Shown piece by piece: positions 58,219 to 64,000 of a stretch of 64,000 nucleotides of DNA. The stretch covers positions 15,524,474-15,588,473 of the forward strand of contig OY970833.1 of NCBI GenBank assembly GCA_963853835.1, written 5' to 3'. The stretch comes from Calendula officinalis. Its lineage: Eukaryota > Streptophyta > Magnoliopsida > Asterales > Asteraceae. How positions within the stretch are numbered: position 1 is the first letter of the stretch; each line of letters starts with the position of its first letter. A program made the position numbers and the translations under genes. The notes below the pieces were generated by a model. It worked only from the letters and a program-made list of their open reading frames with translations, was not told where the DNA came from and searched no databases.

Positions 58219-61200
58219 TTAAGGGTTCAGCATACCCAATTGTCCTAGTAAGTACCTAAAAATTTCTTCTGAGAGAGGTTTAGTGAATACATAGGCCAAT
58301 TGGTCCTCTATTGGTACATAATCTACATGAACCTTACCCTTTTCCACATTATCTCGGATAAAATGGTGTCTGATATCAATGTGCTTTGTTCTTGAACGAT
58401 GGACTGGATTTTCAATGATAGCAATAGCACTCTTGTTATCACAATGAATGGGTGTATTGTTGAAATTGAATCCATAGTCCATGAGTTGATACTGCATCCA
58501 TAAAAGTTGAGCACAACAACTTCCTGCAGCCACATATTCAGCTTCTGCCGTTGAAGTAGCTACTGAATTTTGTTTCTTGGATGACCAGCCAACTAATCTT
58601 CCACCAAGGAATTGGCATCCTCCACTTGTGCTTTTTCTGTCTAACCGGCATCCTGCATTATCTGCGTCTGTGTACCTTCAAGAGCAAAGTTGGAATCTTT
58701 GGGATACCAAAGACCCATATTAGGAGTACCAGATAAATACCTAAAAATTCTCTTAACAGCTTTCAGATGTGATTCTTTGGGATCAGCCTGATACCTTGCA
58801 CACAAGCATGTTGCAAACATGATATCAGGCCTGCTAGCTGTTAAGTAAAGTAAGGAACCAATCATACCTCAGTATGTGGATTGACATACTGGTTTACCAG
58901 TTTCATCCTTACTTATCTTATCCTGAGTACTCATAGGGATGTGCATAGAAGATAAGTTTTCAAATTTATATTTCTTTAGCATATCATGCACATACTTAGT
59001 TTGATTTATAAACGTGCCATCAGGCTTTTGATCCACTTGTAAACCTAGGAAATAAGTAAGTTCTCCCATCATACTCATCTGATACTGAGATGACATAATC
59101 TTTGAAAACCAGTCACACATTGACTTGTCAGTGGAGCCAAAGATAATATCATCCACATATATCTGAATGAGTAAGATGTCAGACCCTTTTCTTTTTGAAA
59201 ATAATGTTTTATCAATTTTACCACGAGTAAATTTATTTTCAATTAAGTTCTCAGACAGGGTATCATACCAGGCTCTTGGAGCTTGTTTGAGCCCATACAA
59301 GGCTTTATCAAGCTTGAAAACATAATTAGGAAATTTAGGATCAACAAAACCTGGTGGTTGTCTGACATAAACTTCTTCTTGTATTTTTTCCATTTGAAAG
59401 GCACTCTTGACATCCATTTGATAAACCTTGATGTTTTTAAAGGCTGCAGCCAATCTCCCGTCGGGTCAAGGTCCGCCATTAGTTGGATAATCTCAACCTA
59501 TAGCCTAATTGCTTCAATTCTTGCAACAGGTGCAAAGGTTTCATCATAGTCAATTCCTTCTTCTTGCCTGTATCCCTGAGCAACCAGTCTAGCTTTGTTT
59601 CTGATTACAACACCATCTTTGTCCATTTTATTTCTGAACACCCACTTAGTACCAATGATAGTTTTTCCAGGTGGGGGTGGTACTAAGTTCCAAACTTTGT
59701 TTCTTTCAAATTCTGTAAGCTCATCTTGCATAGCTTCTACCCAGTCTTCATCTATTAAGGCTTCATCAGCCTTCTTTGGTTCAATGGTAGATAAGAAACT
59801 TGAAAAGAGACAAAAGTTTGCAGTAGCTTGGGGTTCAAAAGTCCGTATTCGTCGTGTTTGGACTCCTTCTTCAACAGGACCAATGATATTTGTATGAGGA
59901 TGGTCTCTGTGTTCCCATAGATTTGATCCTAAGGTAGCATTTGAAGTGGGATCAATAACTTCTTGCTGGACTGAGGGGTTGCCAGTCTCATACTGATTTG
60001 AGCTTGATTCAGTATTGAGCTGTTCAGGATTGCAGGTTTCTTCATTTTGTAGATTTAAGTCAGGTTCCATTGATGAATTTGAAGTTTCTCCATTTTCATA
60101 GGTGGAATGATTTAGATCAAGATTTGCAGACTCAATGTTGAAGTTTTCAGCGTTGGGAACTTCAGTATTTGTTGAATTTTTAGCATATTGAGTGAAATCT
60201 TGGTCATCATCACTCATATCATGTGAACCAGGATATGGGTGACTTTTGGGCTGTTCAGCATTGGAGTTTTCTGGATTACATAAGATTTCAATTTCACTTA
60301 TGTCCTCCTTTGCTAAAGTAGAATGCTCATCCATGTGTTCATCAAAGGTAACATGGATAGATTCATCAATCACCTTTGTGGAGAGTATATACACTCTGAA
60401 GGGTTTGAAGTGTGGTGAATAGCCCATAAAAATACCTTCATTTGCTTTGGGAGCAAACTTGTTGAGATTTTGCTTAGTACTGAGAATAAAGCATTTGCTC
60501 CCAAAGATGTGGAAGTACTCCACATTAGGAATTCTGCCATGATATAGCTCATAAGGAGTCTTGAGATGTCTCTGGACTATTGTTGCTCTATTTTGAGTAA
60601 AGTTTGCACAGTTTACAGCTTCAGCCCAGAAGCTCAGTGCCAGTCCAGCATGGCATAACAAAGTTCTTGCAGCTTCAATCAATGTTCTATTCTTTCTTTC
60701 TACAATACCATTTTGTTGAGGTGTGTAGGCTGCAGAGTAATTTTGTACAATTCCTTTTTCTTCACAGAAATTTGCTAATACTGAATTTTTAAATTCAGTG
60801 CCATGGTCACTTCTTAGTTGTTTAACCTTGGTACCCTTTTGCAGTTCTTCTCTCTTGATAAAAGCAATGATTTCTGTGGTAGCATCTGATTTTGTCTTGA
60901 GGAAGATGACCCAAGTATATCTTGATAATTCATCAACCAAGACCAAGGTATAGACCTTTTTGCCCAGATATGGTGTACTGATGGGGTCAAAAAGATCCAT
61001 ATGTATCAGTGATAAGGGTTCATTAATAGAGTGGTTTACTTTTGATTTAAATGAACTCTTCTTCTGCTTGCCCATTTCACATGCTGAGCATAACTTATCT
61101 TTTGAATAAGTAATTGTGGGCAGCCCTCTCACCAACTTCTTCATACTGAGTTCATTAATGTTCCTGAAGTTTATGTGAGAAAGTTTCTTGTGCCACATCC

Positions 61201-61463
61201 AGTTCAGTTCTGGATTGACTTTAGACAGCAGGCATACACGGATTATGGGGTCTATTTCTGAAAGATTGACTACATAAACATCTTTTTCTCTTCTGGCAAT
61301 GAGAACAGGTTGTCCTCTTTCATTATATATGATGCCAGCCATCTTTCTGAATCTAGCTTCCTTGTCGTCATCACACATCTGACTGATACTGACTAGATTG
61401 TGTTTAAGACCTTCTACATAGGCAACTCTTTTAAAGGTAATGTTGCCAGCTTTGATTTCCCCA
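58219..61463 (-). pseudogene. Outer copia pol, 5'-truncated and broken
   Basis: It begins inside the protease (EIKAGNIT), so the protease active site is lost. The integrase is complete: HKKLSH ... CSACEMGK, then HMDLFDP, RSDHGTEF and IVERKN. Reverse transcriptase and RNase H follow to the stop at 58219 after GMLNP. Damage: a foreign 45-bp segment at about 59449-59495 that shifts frame inside RT, CGA to TGA near 58867 and a one-base loss near 58666. Confidence 0.92.
59449..59495. other. Short filler insertion in outer pol
   Basis: About 45 bp with no match in the other copies (it contains CCCGTCGGGTCAAGGTCC) replaces about 10 bp of reverse transcriptase sequence. No terminal repeat or duplication is visible. 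It looks like repair filler. Confidence 0.6.
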
Positions 61464-63960
61464 GCTCATCGAGTAACAGCTCATCCAATGCACTTGCCCT
61501 AGTACCTGCAAAATGGGGGGGAGTGTTTGGGGTCAGCCACCGCTGAGTGAATAATATCAAAGTAAACAAATATATACAAACAACTCAAGTCACATAACTG
61601 ATCCCTAGAGACTCTACTCAATTCTCAATTACTCAAGTTTATTTCTCAGATTTTAATTTATATAGCGCACCGGTGTGACTTGGGCACAGAAATCAACCTC
61701 GACCCGCCTCACACCACTCAAGGCTCAACACCTGTACTCTTCGGTGTTGAGTCAATACGTCTGGCACCAGTATTCTTCGGTGCCAAGACAAACATCTGAC
61801 ACCAGTGCTCTTCGGTGTCAAGTCAAGTATATTATGTTTAATGTTTTAACTCAAGAGCTCAGAACTCAAATAACTCAGTAAACAGATAACTCAGATTACA
61901 ATTAACTCAGATCACAGGTAACTCAGATAAATCGCACAATCAATACTCAAGCTCAATCAACAAGACAATTCATAACATAATCAGAGCTCCTAGGGAATCG
62001 AAAGTAAGTACAAGTTTATAGTGAGATTACCTACCTCGAGTGACGTAAGCTCCTAGGGAATCCTCGGCACGCACAAGAGTCACTACTCAGCTCCTAGAAG
62101 ATCCTACATCACATAATAAGTCTTGGATTAAAACTCAACTCGAGACTCGTATAAAAACATTCTGCCAGCACCCGTCACTACCACGGGAACTGCTATAACT
62201 CCCAAACTGTTCACTAGATGTTTCCCAAATTTTTACAGCACTTAGAAATCTCAGAAAGCTACAAATCATCAGAAGGCCCGGAAACTCGAAAACGAACAGA
62301 AAGGTCTCGAAATAGTCTCACAACTCAGTCCCATCGCACATATGAAATTTCTAACAGCAGCAGATTAGAATAGGGATAACTTTTAAACGGAAAATCAAAT
62401 TAACGAGCCGTCACTGGCATCGGAAAGAGGACTCAGAAAACTTGAGACCTACACGGGCCAAATATCCAGAAACGTATTTTAAGTGTGCTAAAAACAAGCT
62501 TAAACATTGCGAAAATATTCTGCCCAAAATTCAGTTTGATATTTAAACCCGATTTGAATCCCGACATCAACCCGCTCATTGCCGAGACACCCGACAGCCC
62601 CGAAACTCATTATTAACTCAGAAACCTATTTGTAAGAAATCTAGTCTTTTCTTTTGAAAACCCTTTCGGTTTAGGAAACGAAGAACCTAAAGGTTCGGTT
62701 TCCGGTTTTATTTCTCGATTATATAAAACGGCTAGATTATTTTATCAAATGGTTGTTACCCAATCCTCAACCCGACAGCCCCGATAAATTCTGAGATTTA
62801 AAACCCGAGTCACAACTCAAGATTAAGACATAAAGAATAAAACAGTGACCACAAGCTCACCACAAATCTGCACGTTTAAATAATAACAAAGACTCGACAT
62901 ATAAAGAGAAATCCTAGGACTCGAGAATTAGAAGATGAACATCAAGGCGACACTGATACAATCAATCAAGATGCAACCCGAACACCATAAGGAACATCTT
63001 AGAACAATGGTTAGACAAACAATTTTGACAATTAAAACGACCAAGAAAACGATTTTAAAAACGTTACACTAATAATTGAACCAACACAAAATACAACAAA
63101 ACATAAAATTGGTCACGGCTCGAACCAAACTAGATAACTCGAAATTATTAAACAAAAGGGTTAGGATTTATACCCTACGAATCAACCCGCAAACAATGAT
63201 TTCACCCAAATACCACCACACGAGACCCCGCTCGACGTCTAGTTTCTTGGCTGCAATCATGGTCCACGAACACAACATAAAAGAAAACAAAATGAGATAA
63301 ATTCACAATCACGTGAATCTAATAATTGTCAAAATGGCTGGTGGAATTTTACTCACAAAACAAAAATGAAGATTTAAACACTTCCGACGTTAAGCAGGCA
63401 AGCACCACCGATGGATTGACATTTTCTTCTTTTTGGAACCACCGAATAGAAATAATACCACCAATTCATCGCCTATCCTTCAATCGACCAAGAATTAAGT
63501 CCACTGCATTCTTTTTATTTGCTTGCAAATCTCCGATTTTACCAGCCGCCTACTACTTCCTTTCTCACGCTAATCTCTCATCTCACGGCTGGACCAAAAA
63601 CTTAGACGTATTAGGGATTAAAAGGTTTACACCATAATTAACTAGTCAAGCCCGCTACTCGAAAGCCCGGCCTAACAATTTAATACTAACTAATTTAACT
63701 AGCCCAACTCTTGCTTACCAAATCGGATCATAACCTAAGATATATAAATTAATTAACGCCTACATAATATTGATCGACTAATAATTAATGACATAAACCG
63801 GGACGCACCCACACTCGTAAATAAATAATTATAAAGTTTCATGCTCATTGAAGACTAATATACTAACTTCATTATAATTAATTACTATTAATTCATTTTA
63901 AATTTTAAATATGACGATTAAATTAATATTATTTAATTATTAAAATTCCAGGGCGTTACA
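61464..63960 (-). mobile_element. Partial gypsy-type LTR, minus strand
   Basis: Its outer end reads TGTAACGCCCTGG on the minus strand (63960 downward), a standard start for large gypsy LTRs, and it directly abuts satellite. It runs about 2.5 kb to the junction with truncated copia pol at 61463/61464 and shows no primer site or gag, so it is an LTR fragment. It is unrelated to the LTRs at 7733 and 27166. TATATAA near 62720 could be its TATA box. Open frames on the plus strand (63076-63637) run against the LTR and are not supported. Apart from the short repeats at 61731-61830 I see nothing else in it. Confidence 0.7.
61731..61830. repeat. Three ~35-bp tandem repeats in the partial LTR
   Basis: Copies start at about 61731, 61767 and 61802, each with C(T/A)GT(A/G)(C/T)TCTTCGGTG. 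Each is bounded by CACC and GGTG, so it can form a small hairpin. Confidence 0.7.
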
Positions 63961-64000
63961 CCGTAAGCGGGCTCACGATCCACGAGATATCAACGGAAAA
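63961..64000. repeat. Satellite, right edge
   Basis: 40 bp of the same satellite and orientation (GGGCTCACGATCC, GATATCAACGGAAA). Confidence 0.9.

Larger units (their letters stand above)
39040..61463 (-). mobile_element. Outer Sirevirus-like copia element (minus strand), 5'-truncated and nested
   Basis: Read on the minus strand it has pol from mid-protease (61463) to 58219, the pol/third-gene spacer, third-gene exon 1, intron and exon 2 to 54469, then the inner copia insertion, then the rest of exon 2 (40258-39613), purine tract and 3' LTR (39538-39040). The 5' LTR, gag and start of pol are missing: sequence identity with the family stops at 61463, where a foreign gypsy LTR begins. Without the inner element about 8.2 kb remain. 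It cannot have moved since the truncation. Confidence 0.93.

Noticed and set aside
63076..63637. Plus-strand frames in the partial LTR
   Set aside because: They run against the LTR direction, have ordinary composition and no recognisable motif.

Overview
The window is plant heterochromatin: one satellite DNA block interrupted by nested transposable elements, with no recognisable single-copy host gene. The evidence for a plant is two LTR-retrotransposon families with initiator-Met primer sites, a copia family of the plant-specific Sirevirus (SIRE/Maximus) type, a Helitron ending in CTAG, and plant-style TATA boxes and introns. A dicot, perhaps Asteraceae-like, fits the gypsy polyprotein style, but that is a weak inference. 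An array this pure and this invaded suggests pericentromeric or other large satellite heterochromatin.

Layout. 1-7732: satellite with a ~267-bp monomer plus ~387-bp and ~177-bp variants. 7733-29671: a Ty3/gypsy element of Tekay/Del type inserted in the satellite (target duplication ATTTA), with LTRs of about 2.5 kb and a broken gag-pol. Its integrase is split by a plus-strand Sirevirus-like copia element at 14804-26047 (target duplication ATGGG). 29672-39039: satellite again, with multi-kilobase higher-order duplications. 39040-61463: an outer minus-strand copia element of the same family that has lost its 5' LTR, gag and protease. Within its 3' gene sits an inner, younger minus-strand copia at 40259-54468 (target duplication AGTAT). 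A non-autonomous Helitron (46211-49042) splits the inner pol, and a hAT-type MITE (48149-48433) sits inside the Helitron. 61464-63960: part of an unrelated gypsy LTR on the minus strand, fused to the truncated copia. 63961-64000: satellite.

How the genes work together. Each copia copy carries gag (two zinc knuckles, coiled coil), pol (protease, integrase, reverse transcriptase, RNase H) and a third, env-position gene downstream of pol. In all three copies that gene is interrupted by a 690-693 bp intron at the same place and phase. It appears to have its own upstream control region: inverted AACGG sites in a hairpin, then a TATA box and a CT-rich leader. Its product looks nuclear or cytoplasmic rather than like a membrane envelope. 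Every retrotransposon reading frame here is broken, so these are relics, though the inner copia has LTRs that differ at only about 5 sites.

Most unusual signals: a 7-base word (TCAGTAT/ATACTGA) occurs about 38 times by hand count in the 11.2-kb copia element, in all three reading frames and in non-coding parts, against about one in the surrounding gypsy element; the conserved spliced third gene with its own promoter-like region; a short, frame-restoring intron in the gypsy gag; and the four-level nest in which every junction can be read to the base.
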